This document shows positions 53,557 through 62,360 of a stretch of DNA of 63,281 nt, piece after piece. The notes beneath the pieces are model-generated. The model was not told the origin of the DNA and made no database searches. It saw only the letters and a list, made by a program, of their open reading frames with translations. Position 1 is the first letter of the stretch. Every line of letters begins with the position of its first letter. The stretch is from positions 1 to 63,281 of the forward strand of contig NZ_JAMXHT010000012.1 of NCBI RefSeq assembly GCF_023955655.1. Direction: 5' to 3'. This DNA is from Ralstonia soli (GTDB lineage: Bacteria > Pseudomonadota > Gammaproteobacteria > Burkholderiales > Burkholderiaceae). The position numbers were made by a program, and so were the translations under genes.

Positions 53557-53910
53557 TCAGCCGCGCGATATCTGGCGCGGCTGAATCCATGTCATCAGCC
53601 GCCGCCACACCAGCGACCACGCAGGACGGCGTGCACCTTGCGGCGGAGCCACGATGCGCAGATGTACACCGCTGCGCGCGTTCGCATGCAGGCCCCACCA
53701 GCCCGACGTTTCCAGCACACGTGCGTGCCCCGCGCTGAGCGGCTGCCACAGCGTGGGCGGCATGTCGGGCAGCCACCGCGACGGGGGTTCGAGTTGCATG
53801 CTGCCTTCCAGGGCGACCAGGGTGGTACCGGCCGCGAGCCAGTGCAGGCACACGCGCCCCGCGCCAAGGGCCAGCCATTCGGGGTCGGGGGAGGGTGTCG
53901 TTGCGGTCAT
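53557..53910 (-). CDS. DUF2917-like small protein beside a MocR regulator
   Basis: 117 residues from ATG 53910 with CAGGAGA upstream. Sequence: CLHWLAAGTTLVALEGSMQLEPP, then LSAGHARVLETSGWWGLHAN, a cupin-like strand pattern consistent with DUF2917. This family is often divergent from MocR-type regulators. It shares the 53911-54114 control region with the MocR gene. Confidence 0.7.
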   Translation of the reverse strand: MTATTPSPDPEWLALGAGRVCLHWLAAGTTLVALEGSMQLEPPSRWLPDMPPTLWQPLSAGHARVLETSGWWGLHANARSGVHLRIVAPPQGARRPAWSLVWRRLMTWIQPRQISRG

Positions 53911-53985
53911 GTCGATCTCCTGAGCATGAGGGCAGCGTAGGCACAGGCGCGCAAGGCCAACAGGCACAGACCGCCCGATGTGGGG

Positions 53986-54052
53986 CGCAACAGCGGGGCC
54001 AATGTGCCGATCTGTTGCGGTACAGTTTGCCGTTGTCTGTATCTGTTGCGGT
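53986..54052. promoter_or_regulatory. Repeat operator in the MocR/DUF2917 intergenic region
   Basis: Direct repeats ATCTGTTGCGGT at 54010-54021 and 54041-54052 (31 bp apart, about three helical turns). An inverted copy CGCAACAG lies at 53986-53993, facing CTGTTGCG at 54012-54019. MocR regulators are known to bind spaced direct repeats. Confidence 0.65.
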
Positions 54053-54114
54053 CGTGGCCGTGTCGGCATGATGTGTCGGACGCCTCACCCTGGCCGCATC
54101 CTCGCCCGCCCGCC

Positions 54115-55578
54115 ATGTCTGTCACCGAGTTGACTTCACCGCCCGCGCAGCCGCTGTATCGGACGCTTGCCGACCATTACTTGGGCGCGATCCGCAGCGG
54201 GGTGCTGACGCCGGGTGAACGCATGCCCTCGGTGCGTACGTTGATGCGCACCCACGCGGTGAGCCTCTCCACGGCGCTGCAAGTGTGCCGGCATCTGGAA
54301 TCAGAAGGCTGGCTGGAAGCGCGCGAGCGTTCGGGCTATTTCGTGCGTCAGCCGCGCCGCGCGTTGCTCGCACCGGTGAAGGAGCCGGAGGTGGCCACGC
54401 CCGATCCGGCCGCCTATGTGGGTGTACACGCACGTGTGTCAGCCATCGTGGCGCGCGGGCAGCAGGCCGACGTGCGCGTGGATTTGTCCGGGGCGAGCGG
54501 AGAGGCCACGCTGTATCCGTCCGCCGCGCTCAACCGGATTGCCACGCAGGTGCTGCGCCGGTATCCGCTACTGCTCACGCAGGCCGTCACGCCCAACGGG
54601 CATCCGGAGTTGCAGACCGCCGTGGCGCGCCGCGCGCTCGACATGGGCGTGCAGATCGCACCCGACGAGGTGATCGTCACGCACGGCTGTATCGAGGCAC
54701 TGAATCTGGCGCTACGCGCCGTGACACAGCCCGGCGACACGGTGGCGGTGGAATCGCCCACCTACTACGGGTTGTTGCAAGTGCTGGAAAGCCTGGGACT
54801 ACGCGCGGTGGAGATCCCCACCAGCCCGCGCACCGGCATGTCGATCGAAGCACTGGAAATGGCGGTGCAGGCGTACGGCAACATCCGCGCCGTCGTCGTG
54901 GTGCCTAACCTGCAGAACCCGCTCGGCTGCATCATGCCGGACGCGGCAAAGCGGCGCATGGCGGCCTTTTGCGACGCCAACCGCATCGTCCTGATCGAAG
55001 ACGACACCTACAGCCCGATGGCCGACAGCCCCACGCCGCTCAAGGCCATCAAGGCGTGGGACCGCACGGGCAACGTGATCTACTGCGCGTCGTTGAGAAA
55101 GACGGTGGCGCCCGGCGTACGCCTGGGCTGGGTGATCGCCGGGCGTTGGCATGAGCGCGTGCAGATGCTCAAGTTCGCGCAGTCGCGGCCGAACGATTCG
55201 TTGCTGCAGGTGGTGGTGGGGCGCTTTGTTGCATCGGGCGCGTATGACCGCCACCTCCGCGCATTGCGGCAGACCTTGCGCGAACAGCGCGAGCGCATGG
55301 CGGAGTCGATTGCGGGGAGCTTTCCGGCCGGCACGCGGCTGCTGGTGCCGGCGGGCGGGTTTGCGATGTGGGTGGAACTGCCACCCAATGTGTCGTCGAC
55401 GGATTTGTTCGAGGCGGCACTGGCGCAGGGCGTGCGCATTGCGCCGGGGACGATGTTCTCGAACCTGAACCGCTTCGATCACTATTTCCGCATCTGCTTC
55501 GGGTTGGCGCCGTCGGCCGACCTGGAAGCGGCGCTGGCCCTGCTGGGCCAGCTGACGCGGCAATTGTCAGAGCGCTGA
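54115..55578 (+). CDS. MocR-type regulator (GntR winged helix plus aminotransferase domain)
   Basis: 487 residues from ATG 54115. Winged helix at about 15-80 (LADHYLGAIRSGVLTPGERMPSVRTLM). PLP-fold domain about 110-480 with THGCIEALNLALRA, ESPTYYGLL, VVVPNLQNPLG, DDTYSP and the Schiff-base lysine K329 in SLRKTVAPGVRLGW. The usual SFSK is SLRK here; the Lys is kept. It probably binds PLP or an amino acid and controls the divergent DUF2917 gene, which is inference. Confidence 0.92.
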   Translation: MSVTELTSPPAQPLYRTLADHYLGAIRSGVLTPGERMPSVRTLMRTHAVSLSTALQVCRHLESEGWLEARERSGYFVRQPRRALLAPVKEPEVATPDPAAYVGVHARVSAIVARGQQADVRVDLSGASGEATLYPSAALNRIATQVLRRYPLLLTQAVTPNGHPELQTAVARRALDMGVQIAPDEVIVTHGCIEALNLALRAVTQPGDTVAVESPTYYGLLQVLESLGLRAVEIPTSPRTGMSIEALEMAVQAYGNIRAVVVVPNLQNPLGCIMPDAAKRRMAAFCDANRIVLIEDDTYSPMADSPTPLKAIKAWDRTGNVIYCASLRKTVAPGVRLGWVIAGRWHERVQMLKFAQSRPNDSLLQVVVGRFVASGAYDRHLRALRQTLREQRERMAESIAGSFPAGTRLLVPAGGFAMWVELPPNVSSTDLFEAALAQGVRIAPGTMFSNLNRFDHYFRICFGLAPSADLEAALALLGQLTRQLSER

Positions 55579-55587
55579 CCGGTCCGC

Positions 55588-56241
55588 CTACCGGCACCAC
55601 GCCGGCACGGCAGACGGCGATTCCAGCCCCTGCACACTCTGCGCAATCTGCTGCGACCACTGTTGCACGAGCCGCTGCGTGGACGACACCACCGCATTCA
55701 CACCGGCATTTGCGTCCGCACCTGCGGGCTGTGTCAGCGTCGTCTGGCAGGTGAGCGCCGCAGGCGTTGCATCTTGCGTGGCCAGGTCACGCGAGACGCG
55801 CCACGTCACCAGCGCCGTCACGCCCAGGCCGGGCCGCGCATCGTAGCTGCGCATCTCGGCGCCGATGCGGTAGAGGGGCACGCCCGCCGGCGCGGCGCCA
55901 CCGCCCACGTCCACTGCTGAGAGCGTGCTTGCCAGGTCGGCCGACAGCGCATCGCGCAGTTCCGAGCCGAACGGCGCTGCCCAGCGCTGCTGTTCGAGTG
56001 CCACCACTTCGCTGTCCGAGGTGCGCAGCACAATCTGCGGCTTGTCCAGGCGATCGGGCACGCGCACGCCCGAGAGGCGGAAGGCGCGCTGGAAGCGGCC
56101 CATGTCTGCGGCCTCGGGGCGCACCGACAGCGTATGCAGCGTCGGCTCGGGCGAGGCGCACGCGGCGACCATCGCAACTGCGGCACAGGCGCCCGCCAGT
56201 CGAAGAGAAGAAGACAGCATCGTCAATTGCATCGGCATCAT
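55588..56241 (-). CDS. pqiC: PqiC outer-membrane lipoprotein
   Basis: 217 residues. The signal ends in VAAC, a lipobox. The mature part begins TLHTLSVRPEA and shows VRVPDRLDKPQIVLRTSDSEV and WAAPFGSELRDAL, the ABC-type transport auxiliary lipoprotein pattern. In E. coli PqiC anchors PqiB at the outer membrane. Overlaps the pqiB stop by 4 nt. Confidence 0.9.
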   Translation of the reverse strand: MMPMQLTMLSSSLRLAGACAAVAMVAACASPEPTLHTLSVRPEAADMGRFQRAFRLSGVRVPDRLDKPQIVLRTSDSEVVALEQQRWAAPFGSELRDALSADLASTLSAVDVGGGAAPAGVPLYRIGAEMRSYDARPGLGVTALVTWRVSRDLATQDATPAALTCQTTLTQPAGADANAGVNAVVSSTQRLVQQWSQQIAQSVQGLESPSAVPAWCR

Positions 56242-57881
56242 TGCGCGTCCTTTGCCTTGCCCCGGATCAGTGCTTCGGGGTGGCGGTCCAGATAGTCGGT
56301 CAGCACGCGCACCGAGGCCGCGGCCTTGGCCACCTGCTCCAGCGTGTCGCGCGCATTGCGCTGCAGCGGCGCATCGTCGGAGAAAATCTGGCGCGCGCTG
56401 TCGAGCGTGCGGCGGGCCTCGGCCAGCGTTTCCTTCATCTGCGGCGCCAGGTCGGTATTGACCGTCTTGGCCAGTTGCTCGGTCTGCCTGAGCGTGGTGT
56501 CCAGCGTGCCCAGCACACGGTGCAAGTCCTGGCCGATCTGGTCGAACGGCACCTTGTTGAGCTTCTTGGCGATGCCGGCGAGTTGCGCTTCGATGTCGTC
56601 GGTCGGGTTGTCGGCGGTCGGGAAGACGTAGGCGCCATCGCGATCGCGCAGGCCGAAGCGCGGCGGGGTCTTCTCGCGGTCGGCCGTGTCGATGAAGTCG
56701 AGGTTCACGAACTGCTGGCCCGTCAACAGGCTCGCGCTCTTCAGTTGCGCGCGCATGCCGTTCTTGACCAGCACGTCGAACTGCGTGCGCACATCCTCGG
56801 CGGCGTGCTCGGCGTTGTCGTCGCGGATGTCCATGCCAAAGCGCGTCGGATACAGCACGGCGGTAACGGGCAGCACGAACTCGTGACGCTTCTTGCTGTA
56901 GTGGATGCCGATCGACTTGATCTCGCCCACGTTGATACCCTTGAACTCCACTGGCGCACCGACCGTCAGGCCGCGCAGCGAGCGGTGGAAGTACATCACC
57001 ACCGTTTGCGACAGATGCTCGGGATCCTTCAGCGCCATGGCTTCGTTGCGCACCAGCGGGAACTCGGCATCGGACGGCGCTACGGTGTGGTCTGCCTCTT
57101 CCGGTGTCTGGAAGGCGATGCCGCCCAGCGCGACGGTCAGCAGCGATTGCGTATCGACCTTCAGTCCGGTGGCGTCGAGCTTCAGATCGATACCGCTGGC
57201 GTTCCAGAACCGGGTGCCGCGCGCAACGAACCGATCGAACGGCGCATTGACGAAGATATGTACGGTGACGCCCTTGCCGTTGTCATCAATGTCGTAGGCC
57301 GTCACCTGGCCCACGCGCACGCGCCGGAAATACACTGGCGCGCCGATATCGAGCGAGCCCAGGTCGGGCGCATGCAGCGCAAACTGCTTGCCCGCCGTAT
57401 CGGCATAGATGGCCGGTGGCGTATCGAGGCCCTTGAAGGTGGATTTCTTCTCGTGCGAGCGGCCGCCATCCACGCCGATGTAGGCGCCCGAGAGCAGCGT
57501 GCCAAGCCCAGAGATGCTGCCTGCTGCCACGCGCGGGCGCACCACCCAGAAGCGCGTGTCGGAAGCGGCAAAGGCCTTGCCGTCGTGCGTGAGTTCGATC
57601 AGTACCACGGCGCCGGAGCGGTCTTCGGTCAGGCCCACGGCCTTGACCACACCGATGTCGACGCTCTTGTACTTCACGCGCGTCTTGCCGGCTTCGATGC
57701 CCTCGGCCGAATTGAAGGTGACGCTCACCTGCGCGCCGCGCTCCAGGATCACGCGCGCCATGAGCGTGGCGCCCACCGCCAGCGCGACGATCGGCACCAG
57801 CCAGATCAGCGAGGGGAGCCAGCGTTTGCGCTTCATGCGACGCGGCGCCGGGACGTTGTTTTTATCGAGGGGGTCGGTCAT
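56238..57881 (-). CDS. pqiB: PqiB, periplasm-spanning MCE protein
   Basis: 547 residues, as in E. coli. One N-terminal membrane anchor (SLIWLVPIVALAVGATLMARVIL). Three MCE domains: QVSVTFNSAEGIEAGKTRVKYKSVDIGVV, then GAPVYFRRVRVGQVTAY, then GAPVEFKGINVGEIKSIGI. A long helical tail (about 440-545) would build the tunnel. It moves lipids between membranes. 4-nt overlaps at both ends. Confidence 0.95.
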   Translation of the reverse strand: MTDPLDKNNVPAPRRMKRKRWLPSLIWLVPIVALAVGATLMARVILERGAQVSVTFNSAEGIEAGKTRVKYKSVDIGVVKAVGLTEDRSGAVVLIELTHDGKAFAASDTRFWVVRPRVAAGSISGLGTLLSGAYIGVDGGRSHEKKSTFKGLDTPPAIYADTAGKQFALHAPDLGSLDIGAPVYFRRVRVGQVTAYDIDDNGKGVTVHIFVNAPFDRFVARGTRFWNASGIDLKLDATGLKVDTQSLLTVALGGIAFQTPEEADHTVAPSDAEFPLVRNEAMALKDPEHLSQTVVMYFHRSLRGLTVGAPVEFKGINVGEIKSIGIHYSKKRHEFVLPVTAVLYPTRFGMDIRDDNAEHAAEDVRTQFDVLVKNGMRAQLKSASLLTGQQFVNLDFIDTADREKTPPRFGLRDRDGAYVFPTADNPTDDIEAQLAGIAKKLNKVPFDQIGQDLHRVLGTLDTTLRQTEQLAKTVNTDLAPQMKETLAEARRTLDSARQIFSDDAPLQRNARDTLEQVAKAAASVRVLTDYLDRHPEALIRGKAKDAQ

Positions 57882-58600
57882 GCGTCGGTCTCTTCGGGAT
57901 CGGGCTCGTCGATGACGTCCCAGATCAGGCGGGGATCAAAACAGCGGGCGGCGAACATGGTCAACACGACCACGGCGGCAAACGGGGCAACACCGGGGCC
58001 GGGCTTGATGATGGCCAGTGTCGATAGGTGTACCAGGCCCGCGAGCAGCGTTACCACAAACACGTCGAGCATCGACCAGCGGCCGATGGCTTCGACGATC
58101 ACGTACAGGCGTGTGCGCAACTTCGGGTTCCAGTGCCAGCGCTGCTGCACCGACAGGCACAGCACCGCCAGGATGCCGAGCTTGGCCAGCGGCACAAAGA
58201 AGCTGGCGATGAACACGATGATGGCCAGGTGCCACGAGCCCGACGTCCACAGGTAGACGATGCCGCTCATGATGGTGTCCTGCTGCGTGCCGAGCAGCGT
58301 GTCGGTGATCATCACCGGCAGCAGGTTGGCGGGCAGGTACATGGCGGCCGCCGCGATCAGGAGTGCCCAGCAGCGCATCAGGCTGTCGGGCTTGCGCACG
58401 TGCATGGGCGACATGCAGCGCGGGCAGACGGGCGCGGCGGCGGCCTCCGGGGCGTCGTCGTGGTCCAAGATGGCCTCGGCCGCAGCGGGAGCGTCGGGCA
58501 TGCGCGCGAGCAGGCCGCAGCGTTCGCAGGCGGCAAGGCCGTGTGCGGCCGCGCGCAGCGGGCGGGCGGGTTGTGACGGGGTAGCGCTGGCAGCGGTCAT
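57878..58600 (-). CDS. pqiA: PqiA-domain membrane protein (second)
   Basis: 240 residues from ATG 58600. Zinc-ribbon Cys pairs (CERC, CPRC) precede four membrane helices with CWALLIAAAAMYLPANLLPVM, the PqiA hallmark. E. coli PqiA fuses two such units in one 417-residue chain; here they are separate adjacent genes. Confidence 0.92.
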   Translation of the reverse strand: MTAASATPSQPARPLRAAAHGLAACERCGLLARMPDAPAAAEAILDHDDAPEAAAAPVCPRCMSPMHVRKPDSLMRCWALLIAAAAMYLPANLLPVMITDTLLGTQQDTIMSGIVYLWTSGSWHLAIIVFIASFFVPLAKLGILAVLCLSVQQRWHWNPKLRTRLYVIVEAIGRWSMLDVFVVTLLAGLVHLSTLAIIKPGPGVAPFAAVVVLTMFAARCFDPRLIWDVIDEPDPEETDA

Positions 58601-59403
58601 GCGCGCTCCTCGCCGGGGCGGGCGGCTGCATCGAGGCCGGTCGGCGCATCGATCTGCGTGCCGGGCGGCAGCGTCAGCCCGATCTCGCGCCAGAACGGGC
58701 GCAGGTCGATCGACAGCGCGACCGTCAGGAACACCGTGAGCGCGGCGAACCCCCACAGGCCCGCATCGGCCTGCAGCGACACCATATGCGCCACCTTGAT
58801 GAGCGCCACGATGGTGCCCAGCATGAAGATCTCGATCATGGCCCACGGACGGATCATCGCCGCCGCCCGCAGCGCCAGCGCCGCCGCCGGATGCTGCCGC
58901 CCCCGCAGCCGCGCGAGCAGCAGCGGCGTGAGCACCGACATGTACATCAGCGGACAAAGCAACGTGGTGATGCCCACCAGCGCGGCCGCGAACAGCATGT
59001 CGTAGCCGTACAGCGCCTCGATGGCACCCCACAGCGTGGTGGCGTGGCGGTTGCCGCCGCCGTTCATCTCGGCAATCGGGAAGATGTTGGCGACGATGTA
59101 GACGATGATGCCGGTCACCACGAGCGGCAGCAGCACCGAGAGCCGCTCGCTCTGGTTGCGATAGAGCTTGACGCCGCAGCGCGTGCAGTGCGCCTCTTCA
59201 TCGAGCGCGATGACTTCGTGCCGGTGCAGCGTGTCGCAGTGCTCGCAGGCGATCCAGGCGTCGGGGTTGCCGGGCAAGGGCTGGGCGACCGGCGCAGCCG
59301 GGGTATCGGGAATGTCGCCCGCCGCGTGATCCGGCGTCGGCCCGCGGGCCGCGCGCCATGACCGTGGCAGCGGGAAAGGGAATTTCACGTTGAACAACTC
59401 CAT
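58597..59403 (-). CDS. pqiA: PqiA-domain membrane protein (first)
   Basis: 268 residues from ATG 59403. Cys pairs CEHC and CTRC followed by LLPLVVTGIIVYIVANIFPIAEM and further helices. First gene of the operon. Overlaps the second pqiA by 4 nt. The upstream 253 bp hold the promoter. Confidence 0.92.
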   Translation of the reverse strand: MELFNVKFPFPLPRSWRAARGPTPDHAAGDIPDTPAAPVAQPLPGNPDAWIACEHCDTLHRHEVIALDEEAHCTRCGVKLYRNQSERLSVLLPLVVTGIIVYIVANIFPIAEMNGGGNRHATTLWGAIEALYGYDMLFAAALVGITTLLCPLMYMSVLTPLLLARLRGRQHPAAALALRAAAMIRPWAMIEIFMLGTIVALIKVAHMVSLQADAGLWGFAALTVFLTVALSIDLRPFWREIGLTLPPGTQIDAPTGLDAAARPGEERA

Positions 59404-59471
59404 CGTTGGACCGGCAACGCCATCGCAGCACCAGTCAGGCACGCGGTGGCAGGCCGGCAACAGCGCAGGCG

Positions 59472-59497
59472 ATTATACATACACACTTGAATGTATA
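59472..59497 (-). promoter_or_regulatory. pqi promoter with overlapping inverted repeat
   Basis: On the minus strand TATAAT (59477-59472) is a good -10 for pqiA. It overlaps an inverted repeat TATACAT (59474-59480) and ATGTATA (59491-59497), spacer 10 bp, a plausible repressor site. The -35 is not clear. Confidence 0.5.
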
Positions 59498-59656
59498 GAC
59501 GAGTGCGCATACCCGCATTTTGACGGACCGGCGCACGCAAAAATCCCGCCATATACCCTTCTTGACGCTTTGTGCGGCGGCGGTGATGGGGGCGTGACGG
59601 CGGAACGGGCCTTGCTGTGGCCAGGGGGTACGTTTTCACTGTCTGAGGAGCCATCC

Positions 59657-60151
59657 ATGACGTATCTTCGCGCATCTTCCTTGGTTGTTGCACTGGCGCT
59701 GGCGGGTAGCACGGGTGCCGCATTTGCGCAGGCGGCCGGCGCGCGGTCGAACAGCACGGTCGACGGGGGCGGCATGCCTGCAGCCGCTGCGATTGATTCC
59801 ACCGCAACGGATTCGACCGCGACGGGCACCGGCGCCAACGGCGGCCGCGATGCCTCCCGCAACCGCAATGCAGCCAGCACACAGCCGCGGTCCGGTACGA
59901 CGCCGCGCGGCGGGTACGGCGGAAATGCCAACGATTCCACCGGCGCTGTCATGCCGTCATCGCCGGCCGGAAATGCCATGGGTGGCGGATCCGGCGGCCC
60001 GGGCGTAGGCGGAGCGCCCGGCATGGGCACCTCAGGCGCACCGGGCATGGGGGGCGCGGTGGGCGCACCCGGCGGCAGCGCGGGCGCCGGGGCTGCGGGC
60101 GCCGGGGCGGGTGGTGCCGCTGGCGGCAATGCAGGGTCGGGCAGCCGCTAA
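59657..60151 (+). CDS. Secreted glycine/alanine-rich protein
   Basis: 164 residues from ATG 59657. Signal peptide ends at AFA/Q. The second half is a Gly-rich run with GGAPGMG/SGAPGMGG-type repeats; the first has Ser/Thr/Ala repeats (DSTATDSTATGTG). No Cys. Disordered, function unknown. Its stop overlaps the fghA stop on the other strand. Confidence 0.7.
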   Translation: MTYLRASSLVVALALAGSTGAAFAQAAGARSNSTVDGGGMPAAAAIDSTATDSTATGTGANGGRDASRNRNAASTQPRSGTTPRGGYGGNANDSTGAVMPSSPAGNAMGGGSGGPGVGGAPGMGTSGAPGMGGAVGAPGGSAGAGAAGAGAGGAAGGNAGSGSR

Positions 60152-61011
60152 CGTAGCTGTGCCGCGTGATGCAGCAGGTGGTCCTCAATGAAGGTTTCGA
60201 TGAAGTAGTAGCCGTGGTCATAGCCCGGGTGGCGGCGCAACTGCAGCGGTTGCCCAGCGGCGGTGCAGGCGGCGGCAAAATCTTCCGGATACAGCTGCTC
60301 GGCGAGGAATTTGTCGGCCTCGCCCTGATCGATCAGGATGCCGCCAGGGAACGGGCACTCCGCCTGCCGCATCAGCTGCGTGGCGTCGTGCGCGGCCCAC
60401 TCGGTGCGGTCGTCCCCGAGGTACCCGGTGAACGCCTTGATCCCCCACGGGCAGACGGACGGATGTGCAATCGGCGCGAATGCCGAGACCGAGGCGAAGC
60501 GCTCGCGGTGGCGCAGCGCCAGCGTGAGGGCGCCGTGGCCACCCATTGAGTGCCCGAAGATGCCGATGCGCCCGGCCGCCACCGGAAAAGCCACGCGCAC
60601 GATATGGTGCAGTTCCTCGGCGATGTAGCTCTCCATGCGGTAGTGCCTGCGCCACGGCGCCTGCGCGGCATCCAGATAGAAACCGGCACCGACGCCGAAA
60701 TCCCAGTTGTCCGCTTCGCCGGGTACGTTGGCGCCGCGCGGGCTGGTATCGGGCGCGATCAGGATGAGACCTTCGCGCGCCGCCACGCGCTGCGCGCCGG
60801 CTTTGATGGCGAAGGTCTCTTCCGTGCAGGTCAGACCCGCCAGGTAGAACAGCGCGGAGCACCTCTCGCCTGCCAGTGCCTGCGGCGGCAGGTAGACCGA
60901 AAAGCGCATCGGCAGCCCGATCGCCGTCGAGGCGTGCCGATAGAAACGCTGCACGCCACCAAAGCAGGCGTGTTCGGAGATCAACTCAAGTGCGGGTACC
61001 GGGACGGTCAT
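60148..61011 (-). CDS. fghA: S-formylglutathione hydrolase
   Basis: 287 residues from ATG 61011. Esterase D fold: LFYLAGLTCTEETFAIKAGAQR near the N-terminus, nucleophile S155 in GHSMGGHGAL, and a C-terminal GYDHGYYFIETFIEDH with the catalytic His. It splits S-formylglutathione to formate and glutathione, the second step of formaldehyde detoxification. 11 bp after adhC. Confidence 0.96.
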   Translation of the reverse strand: MTVPVPALELISEHACFGGVQRFYRHASTAIGLPMRFSVYLPPQALAGERCSALFYLAGLTCTEETFAIKAGAQRVAAREGLILIAPDTSPRGANVPGEADNWDFGVGAGFYLDAAQAPWRRHYRMESYIAEELHHIVRVAFPVAAGRIGIFGHSMGGHGALTLALRHRERFASVSAFAPIAHPSVCPWGIKAFTGYLGDDRTEWAAHDATQLMRQAECPFPGGILIDQGEADKFLAEQLYPEDFAAACTAAGQPLQLRRHPGYDHGYYFIETFIEDHLLHHAAQLR

Positions 61012-61022
61012 CTCGGTGCTCC

Positions 61023-62129
61023 TCAATACAGCACGACCGAACGGATCGACTCGCCGCGCTTCATCAGGTCGAAGCCCTCGTTGATGCGCTCCAGCGGCAG
61101 AGTGTGCGTAATCAGGTCGTCGATGTTGAGCTTGCCCTCCATGTACCAGTCGACGATCTTCGGCACATCGGTGCGGCCGCGTGCGCCGCCGAAGGCCGAG
61201 CCCTTCCACTCACGGCCAGTGACGAGCTGGAACGGGCGTGTGCTGATCTCCGCGCCGGCTTCGGCCACGCCGATGATGATCGACTGGCCCCAGCCCTTGT
61301 GGCAGCACTCCAGCGCCTGACGCATGACCTGCGTGTTGCCGATGCATTCGAACGAGTAGTCCGCACCGCCATCAGTGAGCTGAATGATGTGGTCGACCAC
61401 GCTGCCGACGTCCTTCGGGTTGACGAAGTGCGTCATGCCGAATTTGCGCGCCATGGCTTCACGCGCCGGGTTCAGGTCCACGCCGATGATCTTGTCGGCG
61501 CCGACCATCTTGGCGCCCTGGATCACGTTCAGGCCGATGCCGCCCAGGCCGAACACGACCACGTTGGCGCCGGCTTCCACCTTGGCGGTGTACACCACTG
61601 CGCCCACGCCCGTGGTGACGCCGCAGCCGATGTAGCAGACCTTGTCGAACGGCGCATCGGGGCGGATCTTCGCCAGCGCGATCTCCGGCACCACGATGTG
61701 GTTGGCAAACGTGGACGTGCCCATGTAGTGGAAGATCGGCTTGCCGTCGAGCGAGAAGCGCGACGTACCGTCCGGCATCAGCCCCTTGCCTTGCGTGGCG
61801 CGGATCGCCTGGCACAGGTTGGTCTTGCGCGACAGGCAGAACTTGCACTGGCGGCATTCCGGTGTGTAGAGCGGGATGACGTGATCGCCAGCCTTGAGCG
61901 AGGTCACGCCCGCGCCCACCTCCAGCACGACGCCCGCGCCTTCATGGCCGAGGATGGCCGGGAAGATGCCCTCCGGGTCCGCACCCGAGAGCGTGTAGTA
62001 ATCGGTATGGCAGATGCCGGTGGCCTTGATCTCGACCAGCACCTCGCCGGCGCGCGGGCCTTGCAGGTCGACTTCTTCCACGGTGAGCGGAGCACCGGCT
62101 TTCCAGGCGATGGCGGCTTTGGTTTTCAT
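61023..62129 (-). CDS. adhC: S-(hydroxymethyl)glutathione dehydrogenase (class III ADH)
   Basis: 368 residues from ATG 62129. Catalytic zinc ligands C40 (GICHTD) and H62 (GHEGAG); structural zinc Cys 92, 95, 98 and 106. Rossmann motif [19 protein letters not shown]. It oxidises the formaldehyde-glutathione adduct to S-formylglutathione with NAD. It forms an operon with fghA. No frmR-like regulator is adjacent. Confidence 0.96.
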   Translation of the reverse strand: MKTKAAIAWKAGAPLTVEEVDLQGPRAGEVLVEIKATGICHTDYYTLSGADPEGIFPAILGHEGAGVVLEVGAGVTSLKAGDHVIPLYTPECRQCKFCLSRKTNLCQAIRATQGKGLMPDGTSRFSLDGKPIFHYMGTSTFANHIVVPEIALAKIRPDAPFDKVCYIGCGVTTGVGAVVYTAKVEAGANVVVFGLGGIGLNVIQGAKMVGADKIIGVDLNPAREAMARKFGMTHFVNPKDVGSVVDHIIQLTDGGADYSFECIGNTQVMRQALECCHKGWGQSIIIGVAEAGAEISTRPFQLVTGREWKGSAFGGARGRTDVPKIVDWYMEGKLNIDDLITHTLPLERINEGFDLMKRGESIRSVVLY

Positions 62130-62249
62130 GCGCATTCCTTTTTCTTTTGTGTGACGAGATTGGCCAGCAGCGTGTTGACCGACGGGCGATTGTAGAGCGT
62201 TGCCTGCCAGGGCAACGTGGCATCTTCGTAACGCGAAGCACATCAGACT

Positions 62250-62275
62250 TCAGATTTCCTTAACGCGGCCGTTTC
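62250..62275 (+). promoter_or_regulatory. Weak sigma-28-like promoter before the dCache MCP
   Basis: TCAGATTT (62250-62257), 10-bp spacer, GCCGTTTC (62268-62275). It is a poorer match than the site before the HD-GYP gene, with a short spacer. Noted because a chemoreceptor gene follows. Confidence 0.3.
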
Positions 62276-62360
62276 TTGTGCGACGGCAGGCCGACAGGGC
62301 CGTGTGCCGCATGCCTTACATGGCGGAACCGCCGCCGTGGACTTCGTAGGAAACGATACT

